From Hepsetus odoe (lineage: Eukaryota; Chordata; Actinopteri; Characiformes; Hepsetidae), in the NCBI GenBank assembly GCA_017165825.1, contig CM029381.1:2743086-2807085 (forward strand): 64,000 nucleotides of DNA, in the 5' to 3' direction. The notes beneath the pieces are model-generated. The model searched no databases. It was not told where the DNA came from and saw only the letters and a program-made list of their open reading frames with translations. The translations under genes and the position numbers were made by a program. The number at the start of each line of letters is the position of its first letter. The first letter of the stretch is position 1. This document shows, in pieces, positions 1 through 10,309 of the stretch.

Positions 1-231
1 GAAGCATGAAAATGCACTTCAGAAGACGCAAAGGAAAGAAAGCTATCAGGAAAATTCAAAGGATTAAAAGGGAAAAGCATAACAAAATGAATGTCCATTG
101 AGGTTTCAGTGCACGAGAAACAAAAACTTTCCCAAAGTAGCTCGTCACAGTCTCACAGGTCTACTCTCCAACTTCACTCTTACCTGCAAAGCATCAAATT
201 CATGGTAGTAACCAAGAACTAGATAAATCGA

Positions 232-546
232 TCAGACCTTCCCTGGGAATTCTTCACAACAACATGAGTATACTGTCCTCTTTCTAACATCTCTGACTTC
301 TTGTCTCTTCCTTTCTGTGAAGTGAACAATTTCAGCATTTGAATGCTGCCTCTCGGAAATGGTTTGCTCATCTCTGAGAAATGTCGTGGGACATTGGTCA
401 TCGTCACTGTGTGAAGACAGAGGAAGATCAGAAGCGCTAGTCCTCTGTCTCACCACCGACTCCAACAGGACCAGCTCTTCCAGACGGGCCTGCAGGCACC
501 ACAGCAGAGTGTGTGTCTCCGTGGCAGAAGCCAAAACCACTAACAT
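232..546 (-). other. Unassigned open frame, possible exon
   Basis: An open frame of 104 codons with non-repetitive composition (LQARLEELVLLESVVRQR and following). A good splice acceptor (CTTCCTCTGTCTTCACACAG) lies inside it at about 413-432. A second frame is also open from there. I do not recognise the protein. It sits within or beyond the first intron of uhrf1 and does not resemble any UHRF1 domain. It could be an exon of another gene or chance. Confidence 0.2.
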
Positions 547-807
547 TCACACACGCTCAGCTAACGGGATGTAACATCAGTCCAACAGTCACGACTACAG
601 TGTACAGAGCTGCAAAGCCGTTCAGGAAACCAGCCTGTTTTTAATTAAACAACTCATTTACATAAGTAAACATCCACCAGCAGCTTTGCCCTGCTGACAG
701 AGAGCAGCCAATCAGAACAGAGCTCATTTGCATACAACACTTGTCTTGAGCCACCTCCGTTTTCTTCATATTTTGCTTCCAAAGAGTCTTTCTTGTATAA
801 TTTAATG

Positions 808-1165
808 TCAAGCTGAGGAACAGCTCTCTAGGCTTCCTGATGGACAGTGCTGTTAGCTCTCACTTTCAGGGACGGTATCTTGCTCAAGGGTACCTCAGGG
901 CAACCTACTGATCTGGGATTCGAACCCACGATCTCCCGATCCTGGGGCCTAGTACCTGAACACTAGATGACCACCACTGCCAGGTTCAGAGGATTGTTTT
1001 TTGTTGTTTAATCCACACAGTGATCTACGCCTGAACCTTCAAGCAGAACAAAGCGTCTAACTTAAGAAATGAAGCAGTGAAGAAACAGATGATTCCAGAT
1101 GATCAGGGGATTCGTTTACTGCTGAGCACAAGTGAGCCGAAAATGTGTTTCTACTGAAACATCAC
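808..1165 (+). repeat. Unclassified dispersed element, copy 1, interrupted by a SINE
   Basis: Begins AGCTGAGGAACAGCTCTCT and resumes after the SINE with TTGTTTTTTGTTGTTTAATC, then ACCTTCAAGCAGAACAAAGC. Other copies lie at 17785-18200, 25255-25500, 28318-28445, 45926-46262 and 63590-63785. It has no protein-coding frame. Confidence 0.6.
868..982 (-). mobile_element. tRNA-derived SINE (family A), head only
   Basis: Reading the minus strand gives the tRNA-like promoter half, with the B-box-like GGTTCGAATCCC and the GAGGTACCCTTGAGC segment. The 3' half is missing. It lies inside another repeat, with CAGG on both sides. Confidence 0.6.
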
Positions 1166-1319
1166 TACCTTCTGAGCAAACGCCAGCCAACACCAAGTCG
1201 GCATAATTTCACAGCCAATCACGGGGGGGCATGCAAGCAATAAGCCAATGAGGAGGCAGGAAATAAATGGTTGCGTGAGTGGAGAAAAGGTTACTGTCAT
1301 TTATGAGGCGGTCATTTAG

Positions 1320-1325
1320 AGTGCC

Positions 1326-1358
<33 letters not shown>

Positions 1359-1389
1359 GCGAGCGCGACAGAGAGAGAGCGCGAGGGAG

Positions 1390-1422
<33 letters not shown>

Positions 1423-1440
1423 TAGATGGATACACAGTGA
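1320..1440. repeat. (GA)n microsatellite
   Basis: GA dinucleotide repeats with GAGC and GATA interruptions. Open frames over it are low-complexity artefacts. Confidence 0.9.
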
Positions 1441-1589
1441 ATGAATGAATGGATGAATATACAAATGACGTGAATGCTGAGTTTTGTGTTTCAGATTTAA
1501 ACCCACTTCCTGTTGGACTTCGGAACATGGCCGCTTATTCTGAATCAGACATGAAGGCTGATCAAAAGTTATGAGGAAGCACTGAGGGA

Positions 1590-1591
<2 letters not shown>

Positions 1592-1623
<32 letters not shown>

Positions 1624-1703
1624 AAAACGCAAGTATGTTTACGAGGCCAGGACACACGCCGATTGTGTAAGCTGGAAGATAGGAAGGAAAGCCAATGACC
1701 AAA

Positions 1704-1744
<41 letters not shown>

Positions 1745-1940
1745 AAAGAAAGACAGAAGAGAGAAAGAGACTGAAAGAGAGAGAGAAAGACACAGGAGCG
1801 AAAGAAAGACAGAAAAGGAAGCTAGAGATAGACACAGGAGAGAATGACAGACGAGAGAAAGAGACAGGAGTGAAATAAAGACAGATAGACACAGGAGAGA
1901 GAGAAAGACAAGAGAGAAAAAGAGAGAGATAGAGAGAGAC

Positions 1941-1987
<47 letters not shown>

Positions 1988-1990
1988 CGG
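1592..1990. repeat. (GT)n then GA-rich tract
   Basis: A short GT run followed by about 370 bases of GA-rich simple sequence with GACA and AAGA units. Composition alone explains the long frames on both strands. Confidence 0.9.
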
Positions 1991-1999
1991 ACAGTATAT

Positions 2000-4650
2000 T
2001 GCTCTTAAGATGGCCGTGGCTGTTTTTTTGTTGTTGTTGTTCAGGTCGTGACGTTACCTGTTTTTGTGAAGTTGTGACGTTTTTTTTTGGTCCCTTCGCT
2101 TGTCATATATATGAACTTCTGTTCAAAAGTTACTGCACCCCTGAAACACACTTATAATGATCATACATTGCTTGTGGGTGATGTCAGGATGTATTTTCTT
2201 TCCAGGAAACTCAAATTAATGGAAAATTCGAAGCAAAATTGAGAGAAAAATACCATTTCTTTTTACTCGTTAGCTAAATTAGCCTTGTAGCTAATTACTT
2301 GTTAGCTAAATTGTCCTTGCAGCTCCAGAGCTAAAACATCTTGTCTTATTATGTTGGTGGTAATGAGAGGCAGACGCTGTAAAACTGGCTGAAGTAGATT
2401 TGATTTATAAAAAAAAAACAAAACACATACTAAAAAACATACTATTTCTAGTAAACAATACAAACTACACAAAATTATTCAGCCCTTTTCACGGTCCGCT
2501 CACAGAGTGAGTGTGAGTGTGAGTGTGTGTGTGTGCGCGCGCGTGTGTGCGTGTGTCTGAGAGAGCGTTTTCGGCCATGAGGGCTGACACAAAGCCGGCG
2601 CAGCCATCCAAGATGGCCGCCATCTCCCTCCACAAAAGGCGAGCAGGCTAATAAACAGCTACTGGAAAGTGACAAGGGAGAGAAAAAGAACGACATTCTG
2701 ATTGATAAACTCATGTAGTTTCTTCACGGACGCTCATTAAACCGTCACAAAAGAGACGGACATGCCGATAATGTTGGTATTGGAAGCACAAACTTCCTGA
2801 AGGAATATTCCTCTGCAAATGCCTTCGTCTCCTTCACACACACACACGCCACTTTTTCAGGGGACATTTGTGTTCCTCAGCTTATTACACATTACAGCGG
2901 ACCACAAAGCTGAAGCAATTAACCGCCTCGCTGTTGCTTCCTGACAGGCTGCAGTGTGTGTGTGTGTGTCTGTCTGTCTGATCGTTCATATCAACGACAA
3001 TTACAATGCTGGCTTTGTGCTCTTTCCCCATTTACTGTGATTGTGCCCCACACACAAACACACACACAGGAATGGGCTAAAATTCAGCTCTCAAGATGCC
3101 GCCTATTACTGTGTTCACCTGACATATACACGTTTCTCCGACACCAAGTGATTCAGCATCAGAAACCACATAAGTCAGTCTATTCCTCGTCTTGTAACCA
3201 GCACAGAGCCTTGGAGGGTAAATAGCAATAGGCGATGAGTACATTTTCACTCTGTTCCAAGCAAATTAATATTTGCATCACTGCTCAACTCAAGGAAAAC
3301 AAACAAACAGCTAGATTTGGGTACTTCTGTTCCCTATACAGCACCCGCCGGCGTATTTCAGTCACTTAAAACTGCCAAGTCCCAGTCAGAGCTCTATTTA
3401 GACAATGTCTGCATCTATCTTGTCACAAATCCCTCCCAATACATGTTGACAGAAACAATAAAACACCAAAATTGGATATTCACTTAGTAAAATGTGTGGT
3501 TTGGGACGAAGGCCGCCTTCTCCGTTTGTCAAGGCCACCAAGTCAGTCCACAGAGAACGACCCAGAACGATGCTTAAAACTGTGGTCTCCATGCTTTCGT
3601 TCTCTCCCAAGAGGCAGAGACACATCTAACACAGCCGTCTCCTCCTCTGGGTTTTGGGGATTGTTTGGGATTAGTTCATTTGTACAATCAGACAATGGCA
3701 TTTTGGGTAAACAACCCTGGTTAAAATACGTGGAGGGCAGAGGAAGCCTTGTTTTGCCCTCCAGGTGGGTGGTCCTTCAAGGGTGTGATGTTATGTGAAA
3801 ACTATGAATTGGAAATAAATGAACCATGGCTGACTGGGTACCAATGTTTGTTAGCTACGTTTGCCTCTTCAGGCACAAAACATGCCTCGACTGATCGACT
3901 GTTTTCGGGGTGAAGGGGTGGGGGTTTGTAGGTTTGATTTTTTGCCAAAGCAGACTTCCCCCTAAGGCCTCGGGGCATTTTAAAGCTCTGGGAGCTAAGC
4001 GCTAAACAGAAAGTTTTGTGATAATTAGGCCGTGCAGTGGAAAAGTGCCAAGTCTCGTTTTTCTCCCTTGCCTCTAAAAGGCCCCCCAGTAGCAAGGTTA
4101 GGATGAATTGTGTGTGATTCATAACCCCACTGGTCAATATTAGCAGGTCAAGTGGACGTAATCCTTCTTAATTCACAGATTCAATCTCAAACAGCAAAGT
4201 ATGTCTATGCGAACAGGTATCAAGCTCCAAAAAAAAAAAAAAAACCCAAAAACTAGCGGTTAAAGCTCTGGCACCACAGACTAGCATGACGCTAACTACG
4301 TTTTTAAATCTTCACACAGTGCAGTGGTGCATTAAAACCTAAACAACGGTTTTTCTGATGCACTGTTGTCCTAAAACAAGGTCAGAATATGTCAACGTAA
4401 CTGAAACACCGGCAGCCATCTTAGATTCCGTCCCCATGTTTGGCGGGAAATTTGGATTTTACTCACATGACTTCCTGTGTTCACTAGAACGGGAACAGTT
4501 TTAGCTTTCTGTAAGGTAACTAGACGTCCCCATTTCCCAGAAACGATTAAAGTTTTTGATGGCTTGTCACCTTAAAAGTCCCCACTTTTATGATAATCTC
4601 CTAAACACTACTTTTTAACCACTCACTTGCCTACTTTTACTGAACATTGC
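2000..4650. other. No gene found
   Basis: This stretch has short GT/CA runs (2511-2555, 2956-2970) and otherwise unique-looking AT-rich DNA. It would be uhrf1 intron if the gene runs off the left edge. I see no exon, RNA gene or classified transposon. Confidence 0.5.
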
Positions 4651-4652
4651 TG

Positions 4653-4959
4653 TAATTCTTGACCAAGTAAATCCACCACACAATACAAACATCTTTTCAA
4701 GACAGGGGGGTGTGAGGTACCAGGGAATTGTACGACCAGGTGATAGCAGCTGATTAGCACAGTTTATTTGGGTGGATCTACAAATATAGTGGTTATATTG
4801 GGAGCAGGATGTTGAAGATGGAGCTGCCAGGAAAGAAGAAGACCAAAGAAGAGGTTTATGGACATGGTGAGAGAGGACATGCAGGTGGTCGGTTTGAAGG
4901 AGGAAGATACAGATGACAGGAAGAAATGGAGACAGAAGATTCGCTGTTGCGACCCCTAA
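4653..4959 (+). mobile_element. Non-LTR retrotransposon 3' fragment (RTE-like)
   Basis: From 4809, after one frameshift, the plus strand encodes KRFMDMVREDMQVVG and RKKWRQKIRCCDP then stop. This is the conserved end of a reverse-transcriptase ORF common in fish LINEs. The 150 bases before it (TTGACCAAGT to GTACGACCAGG) recur at 42416-42535. It is a dead fragment. The clade assignment is from memory and approximate. Confidence 0.5.
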
Positions 4960-5312
4960 ACGGGAGCAGGTGGGAGGAGGAGATGATTTTAAATTGAACA
5001 TATTCAACATGCTGTTATCTTTGCTGGCAACAAGGGTTTGTCTTACAAATCAGTACTTAATCTTCTGTCTGCCTTCAGTAAAACATTTACAATGAGCCAG
5101 GAAGGAAATCTTTTTGTTTCATAAACAACACTGAATATATTAATATCAATAGTCCAACCAGAAATCTGTCCTGCTCTCTGAAAAAAATCCAGTCTTTTTA
5201 CTCTTCAGTGAGTTACAGTTGCAGGAGTGGGGTGAAAGGGTTTCTTCAGTTTGAACATCAATCAAATTCAAATATTAAGATTAATATTACAGCAGTCAAA
5301 AGAAAACAATGA

Positions 5313-5333
5313 AGAAGAAGAAGAAGAAGAAGA
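5313..5333. repeat. (GAA)n microsatellite
   Basis: Seven GAA units in uninterrupted order. The flanking 5000-6110 is unique-looking AT-rich DNA with no gene seen. Confidence 0.8.
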
Positions 5334-6119
5334 TTACAGAGACTGTTACGGAGTTCAAGGCTGATACAATTCTTTGATGAAGTTGGTCCAACTAGACATG
5401 GTTGTTTGCTTCTCTAATTTCAGCTCTGTTAATATAGCTAACGACCAATAGAAGCTTTTCTTCGCTTCTAGTTAGTCTGGAACTAACTTCTGACCTTCAT
5501 CTCAAAACAAACAGAGTTGTTCGCCTTGAATCTCTTATGTGGTTTCTGAAATTGTACACACATTGTTATCTATAAAAATGGACAAAAGTTTGTTAGCATG
5601 GCTAACACAAGAAGACAACTTCATTTTGTAGGTTTACTGTTTATTTTTACTCCATCAAGCTGTTTACATCAACAGCCATTTTGAAGTGTCTTTTTGACAG
5701 CTAAATGATTAAAACCTGCACCACCAAGTTTTTCGTTGTCAGACCTACAGTTCTGCTAATTCATGTCCATTAGCGTCCATTTCTTTATTGCCATTCTTTC
5801 TTACCTGCACTACCACCGCCATGTTTTTTTGGCAGAACAATTCGACTCTGCCCTCTAGTAAACAAACTATTTAACATCCACGCCAACATGAAGGACACGT
5901 GGAGGAACATGACCAGTGACATGTTTATTTTTGTACTCAAGGGGAAATTCAATGACCTTCCGATGTCATTTTCCAAAAAAACTAATCCGTGTATGTGATT
6001 ATATTTACTTTCTTTATTTAACTTTATTTTTCATAAAAATGTAAAAAGCTGTAAGTAGTGATGTTGCTGTTTTTCTTCAGTCCATACAGACCATGTGATG
6101 ATACATATACCAACTCATT

Positions 6120-6375
6120 TAAGTGAAAAGTGAAAGTGACTATTCATCATTGCGAGGTCACAGCACAGCACACAGTGAACCACAACGAAACTGGACCTCT
6201 GCATATAACCCATGCACACAAACACCGTGCAGCAGGGGGCAGCTATGAAAGCGTCCGGGGAGCAGTGATGGGGATGGTACCTTGCTCAAGGGTACCCACT
6301 ACTGGTAAGGGGGCTTGAACCCACAATCTTGGGTTCCTGTGGCCAACTCACTAACCACTAAGCCACCGCTGCCCG
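6120..6375 (-). mobile_element. tRNA-derived SINE (family A), near full length
   Basis: On the minus strand it starts GGGCAGCGGTGGCTTAGTGG (A box), continues with GGGTTCAAGCCC (B box) and ends in TCACTTTCACTTTTCACTT. This is the best copy for defining the head and tail of the family. Confidence 0.75.
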
Positions 6376-6639
6376 ATTTACATACAACAAACTATTCTGC
6401 CATAAAGCAATTAAGCCCCGCCCACTTAAGTTATGAAGAGTGTGTCAGTTCAGACTGTACTTTCAGTAAGGCATGGTAAAGGGCAGCCAATCAGAACAGT
6501 TACATTACATTAGCATATTCAGAAAATGTAGTCGTTCCTTTATTAATAACATTAAAACTGCAGTGCCATGTCATTACCATGTTACTACACAGCTGTACAG
6601 AAAACATCTGCCTCAAACATTTCTCTCCATCAGGCCCTT

Positions 6640-6989
6640 TTCTCGATTCTTTTTTTTTGTCTTTGTGTTACTATCCCTCAGTCTATTTTCTCTCTTTCAG
6701 TTTCAGCCTTTCTTTTTCTTTCTCTGTGTCATTTTTCTGTTTCTTTTCTCTCCATCTCTCTCTCTGTCTCTTCCTTGTCTCTTTCCTCAGTCTATTATAT
6801 ACACACCTCTCTTTCTCTCAAGCTCCTTTGTCTTCTTCTTTCTCATTATCCTTCTCTCTCAATCTCTTTTCTTTGTCTCTCTCGTTATATGTCTATTTTA
6901 GCTCTTTGTGTATCTCTTTTCCTCATTCTCACAATATCTTTTTCTCTCTCTCAACCTTTTCTCTCCCTCTGTTCACTTTCTCACCCCCT

Positions 6990-7020
<31 letters not shown>

Positions 7021-7022
7021 AG
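6640..7022. repeat. CT-rich simple sequence ending in (CT)n
   Basis: Nearly pure pyrimidine on the plus strand. Three overlapping long frames rich in Ser, Leu and Phe are compositional artefacts. Confidence 0.9.
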
Positions 7023-7098
7023 AAGCACGTGCGCTGGCGCGTCTTCACGAGACATAAACAAACAGGCTGTAAGAAGACAATCGCGTGAGGCCAAGACA

Positions 7099-7131
7099 AC
7101 AAACAAACAAACAAACAAACAAACAAACAAG
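7099..7131. repeat. (AAAC)n microsatellite
   Basis: Eight AAAC tetranucleotide units directly after the CT tract. Confidence 0.9.
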
Positions 7132-7224
7132 CAGTAACTCCACCATCACAGTTGTACAGACTTCACTGCTGCAGCGCCGCTGAAAGTGAGCTCAGGCAAT
7201 GTTGACTTCAGATTATAAATAAAT

Positions 7225-8870
7225 AAAGAATGATTAACTTTCAACCTGATCAATGCTCTGCCAGTATAAACATTAGATCAGATTAATGTTACCCCAGATT
7301 AACATTACGACAGATTACTTTAACACAAGGTTAACATTGCCCTGGATCAACGCCATGCCTGATTCCCTTTACAGCAGATTATCGTTAGATCACATGAATT
7401 TTAGACCAGATTAAATGTTATGTCAGATTCACATTAAAGCAGATTATTGTTACTCTTATCTTAACGTTGATTAATGTTGTGCAAAAGTAATATTATGCTT
7501 CATGTTATGTCACATTATCGTTAGATCTGTTTAGTTTTAGGTCAGGTTCATGTAATGCCAGATTACGCTGGACCTGATTAATGTTAGACCAGATTAAAGT
7601 TACTCCAGTTTAACTTTATGGTTAAAGTTAAGCAAGATTATTCTTAGACTAATATTATGGCAGAGTAACGATTTCCCAGTTTAACATTAGACTAGATTAA
7701 TGTTACTCTATATTAACGTTAAACCAGATTATCCTTAGACCAGATTATTGTTTTGACAGATTTACGTCAGACCAGATACATTTAGAAAATTATAACATTA
7801 CTTCATATTAATGTTATGCCTGGTTATATTGATATCACATTAAGATTAAATCAAATAAATCTATAGACCAGATAAATGTTATGGAAGATTCACATCAAGC
7901 CAGATTACTGCTACTCAAGATTAACATTAGGTAAAATTAATTATGCCAATGTTGTGCCAAATTAATTTTATGCTTAATATTGTGTCAGATTAACAACATG
8001 CCAGATTATTATTAGATATCAGGTTAGGTTCAAAGTATTCCAGATCAAAGCTACTCCTGATGATGCTTAAAGTTAAACAAGATTAACATTACACTAGATT
8101 CATGTTACGGCGGATTAACATTAGGTAAGATGAATGTAAAACCAGATTAATATTGGACTGGACAAATTTTAGACTAGATTTATATTAGACCAGATTAACT
8201 TTAGACCAGAATCATTTTAGCTTCTAGAACATATTAACATCAAACCAGATCAACGTTACACCCGATATATTTTGAAACAGGTTCATTTTTGGCCACATTA
8301 ACATTAGACCAGGTTCCTTTTAGGCCAGATTAACATTAGGCCATATTAATTTAGGACCAGGATCATTTTAGGCCAGATTAGTATTAGACCAGATTGACAT
8401 TAAACCAGGTTTCTTTTAGGCCAGATTAATTTAGGACCAGGTTCATTTTAGGACAGATTAACATTAGGCCATATTAATTTGGACCAGGCTCATTTTAGGA
8501 CAGATTAGCATTAGACCAGGTTCATTATAGACCATGTTAATTTTAGGCCAGATTAATTTTAGGACAGATTAGCATTAGACAAGGTCAGCGTTAGACCAGG
8601 TTCATTATAGACCAGGTTCATCCCATATTAACATTAGACCAGATGAACATGTTAATCTAACCTAAAATTAGATCCTATTAGACCAGGTTCATTTTAGCCC
8701 AGATTAACATTAGACCAGAGAGACATTGGACCAGACTAATTTTAGGATAGATTAACATTAGACTAGATTAAGTTAAAACCAGATTAATTATAGACCAGGT
8801 TCATTTTAGCCCAGATTATTAGAGCAGATTATTTTAGACCAGGTTCATTTTAGGACAGATTAAGGTCAGA
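7225..8870. repeat. Minisatellite, AGATTAACATTAGACCAG units
   Basis: About 1.6 kb of degenerate tandem units of roughly 16 or 32 bases. They are better conserved toward the right end (AGACCAGGTTCATTTTAGG alternating with AGATTAACATTAGACC). It contains no gene. It lies just inside the first known uhrf1 intron. Confidence 0.9.
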
Positions 8871-8927
8871 TTTGAACAAATCTACCCTGACTGTCAAACG
8901 TGCGATGCAGCCCATGTGTTTTTGCAC

Positions 8928-8930
<3 letters not shown>

Positions 8931-8961
<31 letters not shown>
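8931..8961. repeat. (GT)n microsatellite
   Basis: A run of about 15 GT units, close to the uhrf1 exon. A (GC) and (CA) run follows at 9090-9110. Confidence 0.9.
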
Positions 8962-8964
<3 letters not shown>

Positions 8965-9119
8965 GGTGTGCACGTGAAACCCATTTCAGTTCCTTCAAAA
9001 ATAAACAAAAACAACAAACAAAACAGATTTTTTTTGTGCAATCAGGACCCAGTTTCCCATCCAAACAGGAAGCTTGATTAATCCCAAAACACACGCACGC
9101 GCGCGCGCGCCCTGTTTAC

Positions 9120-9272
9120 CTGCTTGCCCCTGTAGAAGAGGCGCTGCTGCTCCGGGTTAACGTGGAAGATCTGCTGGATCTTCAGGCGCAGGGACTCGAT
9201 CTTGGTGAGCCGAGACAGATCGTCCACAGTCCGGGTTTCCTTCCCGTCGATGGTCCGGACCTGGATCCACAT
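9120..9272 (-). CDS. uhrf1: uhrf1, first coding exon (partial gene)
   Basis: The exon encodes 51 residues starting MWIQVRTIDG and ending QRLFYRGKQ, the N-terminal part of the ubiquitin-like domain of UHRF1. UHRF1 is the nuclear E3 ligase that reads hemimethylated DNA and H3K9me3 and recruits DNMT1. The match is closer to UHRF1 than to UHRF2, for example in VDDLSRLTK and the KIQ-FHV-P segment. The ATG at 9272-9270 is the family start. The exon ends in phase 0 at a GT donor (9119-9118, GTAAAC context). A pyrimidine-rich acceptor before 9311 gives a short 5' UTR of 39 bases in the same exon, so a noncoding exon 1 is expected upstream. No TTD, PHD, SRA or RING exon is visible between here and base 1, so the intron exceeds about 9.1 kb and the remainder lies off the left edge. 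No disruption is seen. Confidence 0.9.
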
Positions 9273-9311
9273 CTCCGGCTCCGCGGCTTCAGGATCCACT
9301 AAACACTCTTT
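9273..9311 (-). other. uhrf1: uhrf1 5' UTR part of exon 2
   Basis: On the minus strand a run of CCCTCTTTCCCCCCAG is followed by AAAGAGTG and then, 39 bases in, the UHRF1 start codon. This is a convincing splice acceptor at 9312. The first transcribed exon would then lie further upstream, in the GC-rich 9420-9720 stretch. Inferred from sequence alone. Confidence 0.6.
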
Positions 9312-9439
9312 CTGGGGGGAAAGAGGGGCTCAAAGTGCTCACGGTGCCATGCGTGCACACACACACACATATATGCACACATACACATACACACATACAT
9401 ACACACACACGTTGTTTTTTTCAATCGCACCACTACTCC

Positions 9440-9680
9440 GCCTAACCCCGCCCCCTCCGCGACCTAATTGGCTAGCGGGAGCGATACGATTGGTTAGTGG
9501 GTTTGAAGAGGCTCGCGTAACCAATCCCAACGCCCCTCCGCAGCCAATCCGAATGCGAAGTGGGCGGGACCGTGCGGACAAGGAGTGGGGAATCACGAAA
9601 AAAACTCAAATCTCGCGATATGCGCACTTAAAGGCACAGGGCGGCTGGATTGGCTGATGTTTAGCGCGCTGGGTGAAGTT
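9440..9680 (-). promoter_or_regulatory. uhrf1: Probable uhrf1 promoter with CCAAT cluster
   Basis: Within about 200 bases there are five CCAAT boxes in either orientation (9467-9471, 9489-9493, 9521-9525, 9544-9548, 9649-9653). There are also GC boxes (CCCCGCCCCC near 9446, GGGCGGG at 9562-9568) and a TCTCGCGA element at 9611-9618. The stretch is GC-rich and holds no TATA box. NF-Y, Sp1 and TCTCGCGA-type sites are typical of proliferation-linked promoters, which suits UHRF1. The transcription start itself is not determined. Confidence 0.6.
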
Positions 9681-9770
9681 TGGGAGACGCTCAGTTTGAC
9701 GCATGGCGACACGGTGAAGATGCTCCCGTCAGCTGGACGGTTTATAGGCATATATATAAATATATATCTA

Positions 9771-10291
9771 CAGTACTGTGCAAAAGTTTTAGGCAGGTGT
9801 GGAAGAAATGCTGTAAACAAAGAATGCTTTCAAAAATGGAAGTGTTCATCATTTATTTTCATCAAAGAGAATCTAAATCAAATCAATATTTGGTGTGACC
9901 ACCCTTTGCCTTCAAAACAGCATCAGTTCTTCTAGGTACACTTGCACACAGTTTTTGAAGGAACTCGGCTGGTAGGTCGTTCCAAACATCTTGGAGAACT
10001 AACCACAGATCTTCTGTGGATGTAGCTTCCTCACATCCTTCGGTCTCTTCATGTGATCCAGACACACTGGATGATGTTGAGATCAGGGCTCTGTGGGGCC
10101 AGAAGAACTGATGCTGCTCTGAAGGCAAAAGGTAGAAACACCAAATATTGATCTGATTTAGATTTTTCTTTTGTTCGCTCACTTTTCATTTTGTAAATTG
10201 ATGAAAATAAATCATCATTATTTATATTTCTGAAAGTGTTTTTTGTTTACAGCATTTTTTCACACCTGCCTAAAACTTTTGCACACTACTG
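9771..10291 (+). mobile_element. Tc1/mariner-like MITE, copy 1
   Basis: Flanked by TA. The ends are inverted repeats: CAGTACTGTGCAAAAGTTTT at the left and its near-complement at the right. Read on the minus strand, the centre resembles the end of a Tc1-type transposase (SPDLNIIE-like words, broken by stops). Non-autonomous. Sister copy at 54246-54791 in the opposite orientation. Confidence 0.75.
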
Positions 10292-10309
10292 TATATATAA
10301 TTATTTCCA

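Noticed and set aside
868..982. B-box-like GGTTCGAATCCC as a tRNA gene
   Set aside because: The full repeat shows no cloverleaf and recurs about ten times as a SINE.
1312..1892. Overlapping frames of about 100 codons rich in Ser, Leu and His
   Set aside because: They translate (GA)n/(GT)n simple sequence; no codon structure or domain.
6473..7137. Plus-strand frames of 142-189 codons, Leu/Ser/Phe-rich, looking like membrane proteins
   Set aside because: Pyrimidine-tract artefact; all three frames are open for the same reason.
7225..8870. Repeat array considered as CRISPR
   Set aside because: Units are directly tandem and degenerate without unique spacers, in a vertebrate context.
9297..9299. 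GTG start upstream of the uhrf1 ATG
   Set aside because: UHRF1 proteins begin MWIQVRT; the upstream codons are 5' UTR after a splice acceptor.
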